From assembly GCA_019689615.1 (NCBI GenBank), contig JADGHD010000172.1:1-8816 (forward strand): a stretch of DNA of 8,816 nucleotides, given 5' to 3'. This DNA comes from Frankia sp. GTDB taxonomy: Bacteria; Actinomycetota; Actinomycetes; Frankiales; Frankiaceae. The position numbers were made by a program, and so were the translations under genes. Each line of letters begins with the position of its first letter. The stretch's first letter is position 1. Below the pieces are notes generated by a model. That model ran no database searches. It was not told the DNA's origin and worked only from the letters and a program-made list of their open reading frames with translations. Below, one piece after another: positions 1 to 5,887 of this stretch.

Positions 1-1202
1 GGGCTCGCCCCCGCTGGCCCGCCCGGCGCCGCGGGCGCGGCCGCCGGGGGCGGGACCACAGCCGCCGCGGCAGCCGCCGAGGGCTCGGGCTCGACGGGCG
101 GGCCGAGCCGCTGGCCGGAGCGGCGCAGGGCCGCCGCCACCCGGACCGCGATCAGGCGGTCGATGCCGATCGCGAGCAGGATCAGCGCGCCGACGATCGC
201 CTGCTGCCAGAACTGGTTGACCTTGAGCACCGGCAGCGCGCTGCCGATCGTCGTCAGCAGCAGCGCGCCCAGCGCCGCGCCCCAGGCGGTGCCGCTGCCC
301 CCGAAGATCGCCACGCCGCCGACGACGACCGCGGCGACCACGTTCAGCTCCATGCCCGTGCCGGCGGCCGCGTCGATCGTGCCGAACCGGGCCGCGAACA
401 GCACGCCGGCCAGACCCGCGAGCGTGCCGCTGACGATGAAGGCGCCCAGCGTGCGCCGGCCGACCGGGATGCCCGCCAGCCGTGCCCCCTCCGGGCTCGA
501 CCCCATCGCGTAGAGCTGGCGGCCGACCGGGTAGGACCGCAGCACCACGCCCACCACGACCAGCACGGCGAGCGCGATCAGCATGAGGTACGGGATGACG
601 CCGAACAGGCTCGCCGTCCCGAGCCGCAGGAAGGCACGCGGCAGCTCGTCGGCGTTGATCTGCTCGCCGCCGGCCCACAGCCGGCCGATGCCGCGGAACG
701 CGTACAGCGTGCCCAGCGTGACCACCAGCGCTGGGACGTTCCCGAACCGCACCAGCAGGCCGTTGACCAGCCCAGCGCCGGCCCCGACCGCCATGCCGAC
801 CAGGAAGGCCACGATGATCGGCGCGCCGTTCATCAGCACGGTGCCGGCGGCGAACGCCGACAGGCCCAGCACCGAGCCGACCGACAGGTCGATGTTGCGG
901 GTGATGACGACGACGGTCTGCCCGGCGGCGAGCACCAGCAGGATCGCGGTGCCGAGCAGGATGTCGCGGATGCTCTGCTGACCGACGAAGCTCGACCGGT
1001 TCGCGGCGGTGACCGCGACCAGGATCGCGAGCGCGAGCAGGATGCCGAGCTCCCGGGCCCGCAGCAGCCGGCCCAGCAGGGACGGCCCACCCGGGCCGCC
1101 CGGCCGGCCGGGCCCGCCGGAGCCGCGCCCCGGGGTGCTCGCGGCCACGCCCAGCGCCCCGCCGGCCACGGGCCCGCGGACGGGCTCGTCCACGGTCGTC
1201 AC
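1..1202 (-). CDS. CUT2-family sugar ABC transporter permease (RbsC/RhaP-like), 3' end beyond the window
   Basis: This is an inner-membrane permease subunit that would form the sugar channel with the ATPase encoded just upstream. The start is a GTG at 1202-1200 that overlaps the ATPase stop as GTGA. A GGAGG Shine-Dalgarno lies 7 bases upstream (1214-1210). The visible 400 residues begin with a Gly/Pro-rich cytoplasmic leader (about 1-45), then hydrophobic segments from about 52. Family (BPD_transp_2) signatures are TRNIDLSVGS (101-110), FGNVPALVVTLGTL (153-166), the ATPase-coupling loop around MGSSPEGARLAGIPV (233-247) and VVVGGVAIFGGSGTAWGA (292-309). The membrane core ends near residue 355. 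After it comes an Ala/Pro-rich tail that stays open to the left edge with no stop, so the true C-terminus is not seen. In related loci a second permease and a periplasmic-binding lipoprotein gene usually follow; these would lie outside the window. The permease family is clear; the substrate is inferred only. Confidence 0.93.
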   Translation of the reverse strand, partial: MTTVDEPVRGPVAGGALGVAASTPGRGSGGPGRPGGPGGPSLLGRLLRARELGILLALAILVAVTAANRSSFVGQQSIRDILLGTAILLVLAAGQTVVVITRNIDLSVGSVLGLSAFAAGTVLMNGAPIIVAFLVGMAVGAGAGLVNGLLVRFGNVPALVVTLGTLYAFRGIGRLWAGGEQINADELPRAFLRLGTASLFGVIPYLMLIALAVLVVVGVVLRSYPVGRQLYAMGSSPEGARLAGIPVGRRTLGAFIVSGTLAGLAGVLFAARFGTIDAAAGTGMELNVVAAVVVGGVAIFGGSGTAWGAALGALLLTTIGSALPVLKVNQFWQQAIVGALILLAIGIDRLIAVRVAAALRRSGQRLGPPVEPEPSAAAAAAVVPPPAAAPAAPGGPAGAS

Positions 1203-2776
1203 AGCGTGACCTCCAATCCCCGGTCAGCGTCCATGGCCGCCCCGGCCGCCGCCGGCTGCTGGCGGCGCTGCCCGACGGCGGCGAACATCACCGACTCCTC
1301 GGTGGCCTCGGCCCGGCCGAGCTCCGCGACCAGCCGGCCTTCGCGCATCACCAGCACCCGGTCGGCCAGGCCCAGCACCTCGGGCAGCTCCGAGGAGACC
1401 ATCACGATGGCGACTCCTCCGGCGGCCAGGTCGGACATCAGCCGGTGGACCTCGGCCTTGGTCCCGACGTCGATGCCGCGGGTCGGCTCGTCGACGATCA
1501 GCACGCGCGGCTGGGTCGCCAGCCACTTGGCGAGGACGACCTTCTGCTGGTTGCCGCCGGAGAGGGTGGAGACGGCGTCCGACAGCCGCCGGTACTTCGT
1601 GCGCAGCCGCGCGGTCCACTCGGCGGCCGAGCGCCGCTCGGCGCCGCCGAACAGCAGCCCGAGCCGGGCGAGCGCGCCGCTGCGCGGCAGGGTGACGTTG
1701 CGTTCGATCGAGGCGTCCAGGACCAGGCCCTGCTGGCGGCGGTCCTCCGGGACCATCGCGATCCCGGCGGCCATGGCGGCCCGCGCCGAGCCGGGCCGCA
1801 GCGGCCGGCCGTTGACCCGGACCGTGCCGGCGTGCCGGGGGCCCACGCCGAAGATCGACTGGACGACCTCCGAGCGCCCGGAGCCGACCAGGCCGGCCAG
1901 GGCCACGATCTCGCCGGCGCGGACGTGGAACGACACGCCGTCGAACACGCCGTCCCGGCGCAGCCCGTCGACCTCGAGCACGACCTCGCCCGGGACGACC
2001 TCCTGCTTGGGGAACAGCGTCGACAGGTCGCGGCCGACCATCCGGCGCACGATCTCGTCGACGGTGAGGTCGGCCAGCGGGTCGGTGGAGACGTGCCGCC
2101 CGTCGCGCATGATCGTGACCCGCTGGCACAGGGCGGTGATCTCCTCGAACCGGTGGGAGATGAACAGGATGCCGGCGCCGCGGTCACGCAGCGAGCGGGC
2201 GACCGCGAACAGCCGCTCCACCTCGACGGCCGACAGCGCGGCCGTGGGCTCGTCCATGACGAGCACGCGGGCGTCGGCGGACAGGGCCTTGGCGATCTCG
2301 ACGAGCTGCTGGTCCGCGATCGACATGCCGTTCGCGGGCCGGGTCGGGTCGATGTCGACGCCAAGCTGCTCGAACAGCGCCGCGGCCGCCCGGTTCATCC
2401 GGCCGCGGTCGATCGTGCACAACCGGCCGCGCGGCGGGCGGGCCATCGCGATGTTCTCCGCGACGCTGAGATCCGGGAACAGCGTCGGCTCCTGGTAGAT
2501 GACAGCGATGCCGGCGGCCCGGGCGGCGGCGGGCGAGTGCAGGTCCAGCGGGACGCCGTTCATCTCGATCGCGCCGGAGTCCGGCCGGTGCACCCCGGCC
2601 AGCATCTTCACGATCGTCGACTTGCCCGCGCCGTTCTCGCCCACCAGGGCGTGCGCCTCGCCTGCGTACACGGGGAACGAGACGCCGCGGACCGCGGCGA
2701 CCGCCCCGAACGACTTCGAGACGTCTCGCACCGCCAACAACGGGGGCGTCGGTGCGGCTGGCGGCTCGGCGGCCAT
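1199..2776 (-). CDS. CUT2-family sugar ABC transporter ATP-binding protein with two ATPase domains (RbsA/RhaT-like)
   Basis: This cytoplasmic ATPase of 525 residues powers monosaccharide import and carries two fused nucleotide-binding domains. Domain 1 has Walker A GENGAGKST (46-54), a degenerate signature MSIADQQ (151-157), Walker B VLVMDEPT (171-178) and H-loop ISHR with His208. Domain 2 has a Walker A with Lys replaced by Arg (GLVGSGRSE, 295-303), an intact signature LSGGNQQK (405-412), Walker B VLIVDEPT (425-432) and Ser in place of the H-loop His (VSSELPE). This asymmetry is normal for the CUT2 family and leaves one composite catalytic site. The ATG at 2776 was chosen because a purine-rich AAGGGGGGGAG precedes it and homology begins about 12 residues in. 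The same frame is open to 3016, but that stretch crosses the promoter and operator and looks non-coding. The wording of domain 1 (YQEPTLFPDLSVAEN) matches what I recall of actinobacterial rhamnose-type ATPases, so rhamnose is the best substrate guess. Confidence 0.95.
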   Translation of the reverse strand: MAAEPPAAPTPPLLAVRDVSKSFGAVAAVRGVSFPVYAGEAHALVGENGAGKSTIVKMLAGVHRPDSGAIEMNGVPLDLHSPAAARAAGIAVIYQEPTLFPDLSVAENIAMARPPRGRLCTIDRGRMNRAAAALFEQLGVDIDPTRPANGMSIADQQLVEIAKALSADARVLVMDEPTAALSAVEVERLFAVARSLRDRGAGILFISHRFEEITALCQRVTIMRDGRHVSTDPLADLTVDEIVRRMVGRDLSTLFPKQEVVPGEVVLEVDGLRRDGVFDGVSFHVRAGEIVALAGLVGSGRSEVVQSIFGVGPRHAGTVRVNGRPLRPGSARAAMAAGIAMVPEDRRQQGLVLDASIERNVTLPRSGALARLGLLFGGAERRSAAEWTARLRTKYRRLSDAVSTLSGGNQQKVVLAKWLATQPRVLIVDEPTRGIDVGTKAEVHRLMSDLAAGGVAIVMVSSELPEVLGLADRVLVMREGRLVAELGRAEATEESVMFAAVGQRRQQPAAAGAAMDADRGLEVTL

Positions 2777-2792
2777 CTCCCCCCCTTCGCTG

Positions 2793-2804
2793 TGAAAGGT
2801 TTCA
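2793..2804. promoter_or_regulatory. LacI-family operator O1 (transporter-proximal)
   Basis: TGAAAGGTTTCA has perfect five-base inverted arms (TGAAA/TTTCA) around a GG centre. It matches 11 of 12 positions of TGAAACGTTTCA, a palindrome typical of LacI-family operators. It sits between the predicted transcription start and the Shine-Dalgarno of the ATPase gene, 16 bp upstream of its ATG. It is most likely bound by the LacI-type protein encoded divergently at 2974. Confidence 0.72.
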
Positions 2805-2816
2805 ACGTGCTGCGGA

Positions 2817-2845
2817 AACGTAGCCGTCATCCCAGGACGTGTCAA
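2817..2845 (-). promoter_or_regulatory. Promoter of the sugar transporter operon
   Basis: Read on the minus strand, a perfect -35 TTGACA (2845-2840) is separated by 17 bp from a -10 TACGTT (2822-2817). This is a textbook housekeeping-sigma arrangement for actinobacteria. Transcription should start near 2810, giving a leader of about 34 bases before the ATPase ATG. The LacI-type operator at 2793-2804 lies just downstream, at about +7 to +18, where a bound repressor would block initiation or early elongation. Confidence 0.75.
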
Positions 2846-2889
2846 GGCGCACGCAGCAGCAGGTAAACGCGCATCGTTCCGCGGATCGG

Positions 2890-2895
2890 TACACT
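2890..2895 (+). promoter_or_regulatory. Possible -10 box for the lacI gene
   Basis: TACACT matches 4 of 6 positions of the -10 consensus. It would start transcription near 2902, with a leader of about 72 bases that contains operator O2. No recognisable -35 lies 16-19 bp upstream, so this is tentative. Confidence 0.3.
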
Positions 2896-2928
2896 CCGGT
2901 CCCGGAGCCAGCGATAACGCGATCTTCC

Positions 2929-2940
2929 TAACACGTTTCA
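2929..2940. promoter_or_regulatory. LacI-family operator O2 (repressor-proximal, degenerate)
   Basis: TAACACGTTTCA matches TGAAACGTTTCA at 10 of 12 positions. The right half site and CG centre are perfect and the left arm carries two changes. It lies 33 bp upstream of the lacI start codon, so it could mediate autorepression or act with O1 by looping. Its centre is 136 bp from that of O1. Confidence 0.55.
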
Positions 2941-2973
2941 ATCGGGCGGCGAGCCGCCCGGATCGGGAGCAAG

Positions 2974-4113
2974 GTGGACGAGCCACAGGCGGCGTCTTCG
3001 ACGGCCGACGACCCACCGACGCGGCAACGCCGGCGCCGGCCCGCGGTCCCGCCCGCCCGGGCGGCGGCCGACGGCCCGCCGGCGGGTGGCCGCGCGGTCA
3101 CGGGCCGCCCGCCCGGGATCAAGGAGGTGGCCGCGGCGGCCGGGGTGTCGCTGGGCACGGTATCCAACGTGCTCAACCGGCCACACGTGGTCAGCCCGCG
3201 CACCCGGGCGAAGGTCGAGCGGGCGATGGAGCAGCTGGGCTTCGTCCGCAACGAGTCAGCACGGCAGCTGCGCGCCGGCAGCAGCCGGATCCTGGCCTAC
3301 CTGATGCTCGACCCGTCGAACCCGTTCTTCGCCGACGTCGCCACCGGGATCGAGGAGGTCGCCGACGCCGCGGACCTGTCCGTCTTCCTGTGCAGCAGCG
3401 GGGAGGACGCTGCGCGCGAGGCCCGCTACCTCGACCTGCTGCTCGAGCAGCGGGTCGCCGGAGTGCTGGTCACCCCGGTCGACGCGGGCAACGAGCGGCT
3501 GCGCACCCTGCCGGCCCGCGGCACCCCGGTCGTGTTCGTCGACCGCACGGCCGGCGCGGACGACGGCTGCTCGGTGTCGGTCGACGACGTCCTCGGCGGC
3601 GAGCTCGCCGTCACCCACCTGGTCGAGAGGGGCCACGAGCGGATCGCCTTCATCGGCGGCCCGGAGACGCTGAACCAGGTCCGCGACCGGCGCACCGGCG
3701 CCGAGCGGGCACTGGCCCGCGCGGGGCTGCCGCCCGACCGGCTGGTCGTGCTGACGACCAGCGCGCTCACCGTCGCCGAGGGCCGCGGCGCCGCCGAACG
3801 GCTGCTCGGCCTGCCCGCCGCCCGCCGCCCCACGGCCGCCTTCTGCGCCAACGACCTGGTCGCCCTCGGCCTGCTGCAGATGTGCGTCCAGCTCGGCGCG
3901 GCCGTCCCGGAGGACCTCGCGATCGTCGGGTACGACGACATCGACTTCGCCGCGGCCGCCGCGGTCCCGCTGACCTCGGTCCGCCAGCCGCGCCGCCTGC
4001 TCGGGCGCACCGCGGCCGAGCTCCTGCTCGACGAGGCCAACAACCCCGGCCACGCCCACCAGCACGTCCAGTTCATCCCGGAGCTGGTGGCCCGCCGTTC
4101 CACGCTGGGCTGA
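2974..4113 (+). CDS. LacI-family sugar-responsive transcriptional repressor
   Basis: This is a predicted DNA-binding repressor of 379 residues controlling the divergent transporter operon. The helix-turn-helix is at about 48-70 (IKEVAAAAGVSLGTVSNVLNR), followed by the hinge region (ESARQLRAGSS, 94-104). The periplasmic-binding-protein-like effector domain runs from about 106 to 375. It contains DPSNPFFADVA (113-123), a ligand-contact-like VFVDR (187-191), AFCANDLVALG (289-299) and IVGYDDIDFA (317-326). The GTG start at 2974 has GGGAG four bases upstream. The only in-frame codons further up lead to a TAA at 2929, and no other start precedes the HTH. The protein therefore carries an unusual N-terminal extension of about 46 residues, rich in Arg, Pro and Ala, ahead of the usual LacI start. 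The stop codon sits inside a terminator-like hairpin. The effector is likely the imported sugar; its identity is not shown by the sequence. Confidence 0.94.
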   Translation: MDEPQAASSTADDPPTRQRRRRPAVPPARAAADGPPAGGRAVTGRPPGIKEVAAAAGVSLGTVSNVLNRPHVVSPRTRAKVERAMEQLGFVRNESARQLRAGSSRILAYLMLDPSNPFFADVATGIEEVADAADLSVFLCSSGEDAAREARYLDLLLEQRVAGVLVTPVDAGNERLRTLPARGTPVVFVDRTAGADDGCSVSVDDVLGGELAVTHLVERGHERIAFIGGPETLNQVRDRRTGAERALARAGLPPDRLVVLTTSALTVAEGRGAAERLLGLPAARRPTAAFCANDLVALGLLQMCVQLGAAVPEDLAIVGYDDIDFAAAAAVPLTSVRQPRRLLGRTAAELLLDEANNPGHAHQHVQFIPELVARRSTLG

Positions 4114-4126
4114 CGCGCCGTCAGCC
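4108..4126 (+). terminator. Hairpin terminator overlapping the lacI stop codon
   Basis: GGCTGACG and CGTCAGCC form a perfect 8-bp stem with a three-base CGC loop. The TGA stop of lacI lies inside the left arm. No T tract follows, which is common for actinobacterial hairpin terminators, so termination function is inferred from structure and position. Confidence 0.55.
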
Positions 4127-4142
4127 GGACACCGGTGGACGT

Positions 4143-4148
4143 TACGAT
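4143..4148 (+). promoter_or_regulatory. Possible -10 box for the methyltransferase gene
   Basis: TACGAT lies 17 bp downstream of the lacI terminator hairpin and fits the actinobacterial TAnnaT pattern. The -35 region is weak. It would give a leader of about 120 bases. The rest of the 163-bp gap holds a short CCCCA-TCC-TGGGG hairpin (4181-4193) and nothing else I can name. Confidence 0.35.
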
Positions 4149-4276
4149 GTGGCGCAGACCGGGCCGGATCGGTCGTGAAGCCCCATCCTGGGGTCGCGGA
4201 GCTGCTGCGCTGCGTCGACCAGGCAGCGGATCGACCGCCGGTCCACCAGGCGGGGCGAGCAGGGGGATGGGGCCAC

Positions 4277-5167
4277 ATGGCCGACGAGACCGTCGACAAG
4301 AAGGACAGCGCCACCACGGGCGGTATCTGGGACTTCCAGTCGAGCGCGTCCGATGTCGACGTCGACGCCGAGGAGATCAAGGTCGACCTCAAGACGGACA
4401 TCCCGCACATCGCCCGGATCTACGACTACTGGCTCGGCGGCAAGACCAACTATCGGGCCGACCGGGAGGTCGCCGAGGCGGTCATGAAGGCGATGCCGAC
4501 CGTCACCCAGAGCGTGCGCACCAACCGGGCCTTCCTCCGCCGCGCCGTCCACGCCCTGGCCGCCGAGTACGGCATCCGGCAGTTCCTGGACATCGGCACC
4601 GGCCTGCCGGCCGCCGACAACACCCATGAGGTGGCCCAGCGGGTCGCGCCCGAGTCGCGCATCGTCTACGTCGACAACGACCCGATCGTGCTCATCCATG
4701 CCCGCGCCCTGCTGACCAGCACCCCCGAGGGCCGCACCGCCTACCTGCACGGCGACGTCCGCGACCCGGCCACCATCCTCGAGCGCGCCGCCAAGGTCCT
4801 CGACTTCAGCCAGCCGATCGGCCTCATGCTGATCGCGGTCATGCACATGGTCCCCGACGACGGCGACCCGTATGGCATCGTCCGTACGCTGTCCGACGCC
4901 GTGCCCGCCGGTAGCTACCTGGCGCTGTCGCACCCCGGCCTGCCGGACGAGGGCCACACCGTTCCCCCGGCCGAGGCCCGGGAGGCGCTGGCCCGGCTGA
5001 ACGCCGCCTCGGCCACGCCGATCTACCCCCGTACCCGCGAGGCCGTCATCAGGTTCTTCGACGGCTGGGAGCTGCTAGAGCCCGGCGTGGTCCTCGGCGG
5101 CCAGTGGCGGGCCAACGACCCCGAGGCGTCGCTGGTCTGGGCTGGCCTCGGCCGCAGGCAGACCTGA
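4277..5167 (+). CDS. DUF574-family SAM-dependent methyltransferase
   Basis: This 296-residue soluble protein belongs to the actinobacterial DUF574 / Methyltransf_19 (PF04672) family. Family signatures are ARIYDYWLGGKTNY (46-59) and RTNRAFLRRAV (81-91). The Rossmann SAM-binding motif I is LDIGTGLP (104-111), the acidic ribose-binding end of strand 2 is VDNDP (132-136), and a motif II/III-like HGDVRDP spans 158-164. The ATG at 4277 is preceded by AGGGGG at 4261-4266, ten bases upstream. The frame is open further up to 4175, but there it has no ribosome site and weak coding character. The first 40 residues are an acidic, Ser/Thr/Asp-rich extension; most family members I know begin closer to the DIPHIARIYDYWLGG core. 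The natural substrate of this family is generally unknown, and the neighbours give no hint because the gene is flanked by hairpins on both sides. Confidence 0.92.
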   Translation: MADETVDKKDSATTGGIWDFQSSASDVDVDAEEIKVDLKTDIPHIARIYDYWLGGKTNYRADREVAEAVMKAMPTVTQSVRTNRAFLRRAVHALAAEYGIRQFLDIGTGLPAADNTHEVAQRVAPESRIVYVDNDPIVLIHARALLTSTPEGRTAYLHGDVRDPATILERAAKVLDFSQPIGLMLIAVMHMVPDDGDPYGIVRTLSDAVPAGSYLALSHPGLPDEGHTVPPAEAREALARLNAASATPIYPRTREAVIRFFDGWELLEPGVVLGGQWRANDPEASLVWAGLGRRQT

Positions 5168-5171
5168 CCGC

Positions 5172-5197
5172 CGGCGCGAAGGCGAGCGGACGCGCCG
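5172..5197. terminator. Bidirectional hairpin between convergent methyltransferase and response-regulator genes
   Basis: CGGCGCG (5172-5178) and CGCGCCG (5191-5197) form a 7-bp GC stem around a 12-base loop. The hairpin fills nearly the whole 30-bp gap between the methyltransferase stop and the response-regulator stop. Because the stem is symmetric it could terminate transcription from both sides. It lacks a T tract. An alternative smaller stem, GACG-CGC-CGTC (5189-5199), uses the same 12-base sequence found in the lacI terminator. Confidence 0.45.
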
Positions 5198-5887
5198 TCA
5201 CCAGCCGGCGCCGCCCGGCGCGCCCGGCGCGTCCTGGCTGCCCGGCGCGACGAGGCCGGACTGGTAGGCCAGCACCACGGCCTGGACCCGGTCGCGTAGG
5301 CCGAGCTTCTGCAGCACGTGGGTGACGTGCGTCTTGACCGTGCCCTCGCCGATGTAGAGCTCGCGGCCGATCTCGGCGTTGGACAGCCCGTGCGCGATCA
5401 GGCGGAAGACGTCGCGTTCCCTGGCGGTCAGGTCCGCGAGCGCCGGTGGCGGGGCTGGCGGCTGCATCCGCACGAACTGGCTGATCACCCGCCTGGTCAC
5501 GGCCGGGGACAGCAACGCGTCGCCCGCGGCGACGGTGCGGATCGCGGCGAGCAGCTGCTCCGGTGGGTCGTCCTTGAGCACGAACCCGCTCGCGCCGGCC
5601 CGCAGCGCCTCGTAGATGTACTCGTCGAGGTCGAAGGTGGTCAGCACGAGCACCCGGGCCTCGTTGTTGGCGGCGAGGATCTCCCGGGTGGCGCGCAGGC
5701 CGTCGAGGTCCGGCATCCGGATGTCCATGAGGATCACGGTCGGGCGGTGGCGGGCCGCCTGACGGATTGCCTCCCGGCCGCTGCTGGCCTCCGCCACCAC
5801 CTCGATGTCGGGCTCGCGGGCGAGCAGCAGCCGGAACCCGGCCCGGACCATCGACTGGTCGTCGGCGACCAGCACCCGGATCGTCAT
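5198..5887 (-). CDS. NarL/FixJ-family two-component response regulator
   Basis: This 229-residue transcription regulator is phosphorylated by the kinase encoded just upstream. The receiver domain (about 3-120) has the acidic pair D9-D10, phospho-acceptor Asp55 in ILMDIRMPDLDG, the switch residues T83/T84 (VLTTFD) and Lys105 (FVLKDD). A Pro-rich linker (around 143-149) leads to a LuxR-type HTH at about 152-212 (LTARERDVFRLIAHGLSN, then a recognition helix in GEGTVKTHVTHVLQKLG). The tail after 213 is low-complexity Gly/Ala/Pro. The ATG overlaps the kinase stop as ATGA (5887-5884), so translation is probably coupled; its own ribosome site is weak. The protein is full length and all phosphorylation residues are present. 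Candidate targets are its own operon and the divergent protease gene; I could not identify a clear binding box. Confidence 0.96.
   Translation of the reverse strand: MTIRVLVADDQSMVRAGFRLLLAREPDIEVVAEASSGREAIRQAARHRPTVILMDIRMPDLDGLRATREILAANNEARVLVLTTFDLDEYIYEALRAGASGFVLKDDPPEQLLAAIRTVAAGDALLSPAVTRRVISQFVRMQPPAPPPALADLTARERDVFRLIAHGLSNAEIGRELYIGEGTVKTHVTHVLQKLGLRDRVQAVVLAYQSGLVAPGSQDAPGAPGGAGW

Noticed and set aside
163..981. Plus-strand frames 163-513 and 583-981
   Set aside because: They lie opposite the permease, whose membrane segments and CUT2 signatures are unmistakable in the minus frame.
1206..2866. Long plus-strand open frames (1206-2498 and 1445-2866) opposite the ATPase gene
   Set aside because: They are antisense shadows created by high GC content; the minus-strand frame has intact ABC motifs, and these translations show only low-complexity Arg/Ala/Ser composition with no family resemblance.
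2777..3016. Upstream extension of the ATPase frame to a start at 3016
   Set aside because: It would translate across the TTGACA/TACGTT promoter and operator O1; the ATG at 2776 has a purine-rich ribosome site and matches the family start.
5212..5252. Tandem CCCGGCGCG-like repeats
   Set aside because: They fall in the response-regulator C-terminal Gly/Ala/Pro tail and reflect codon bias rather than a distinct repeat element.
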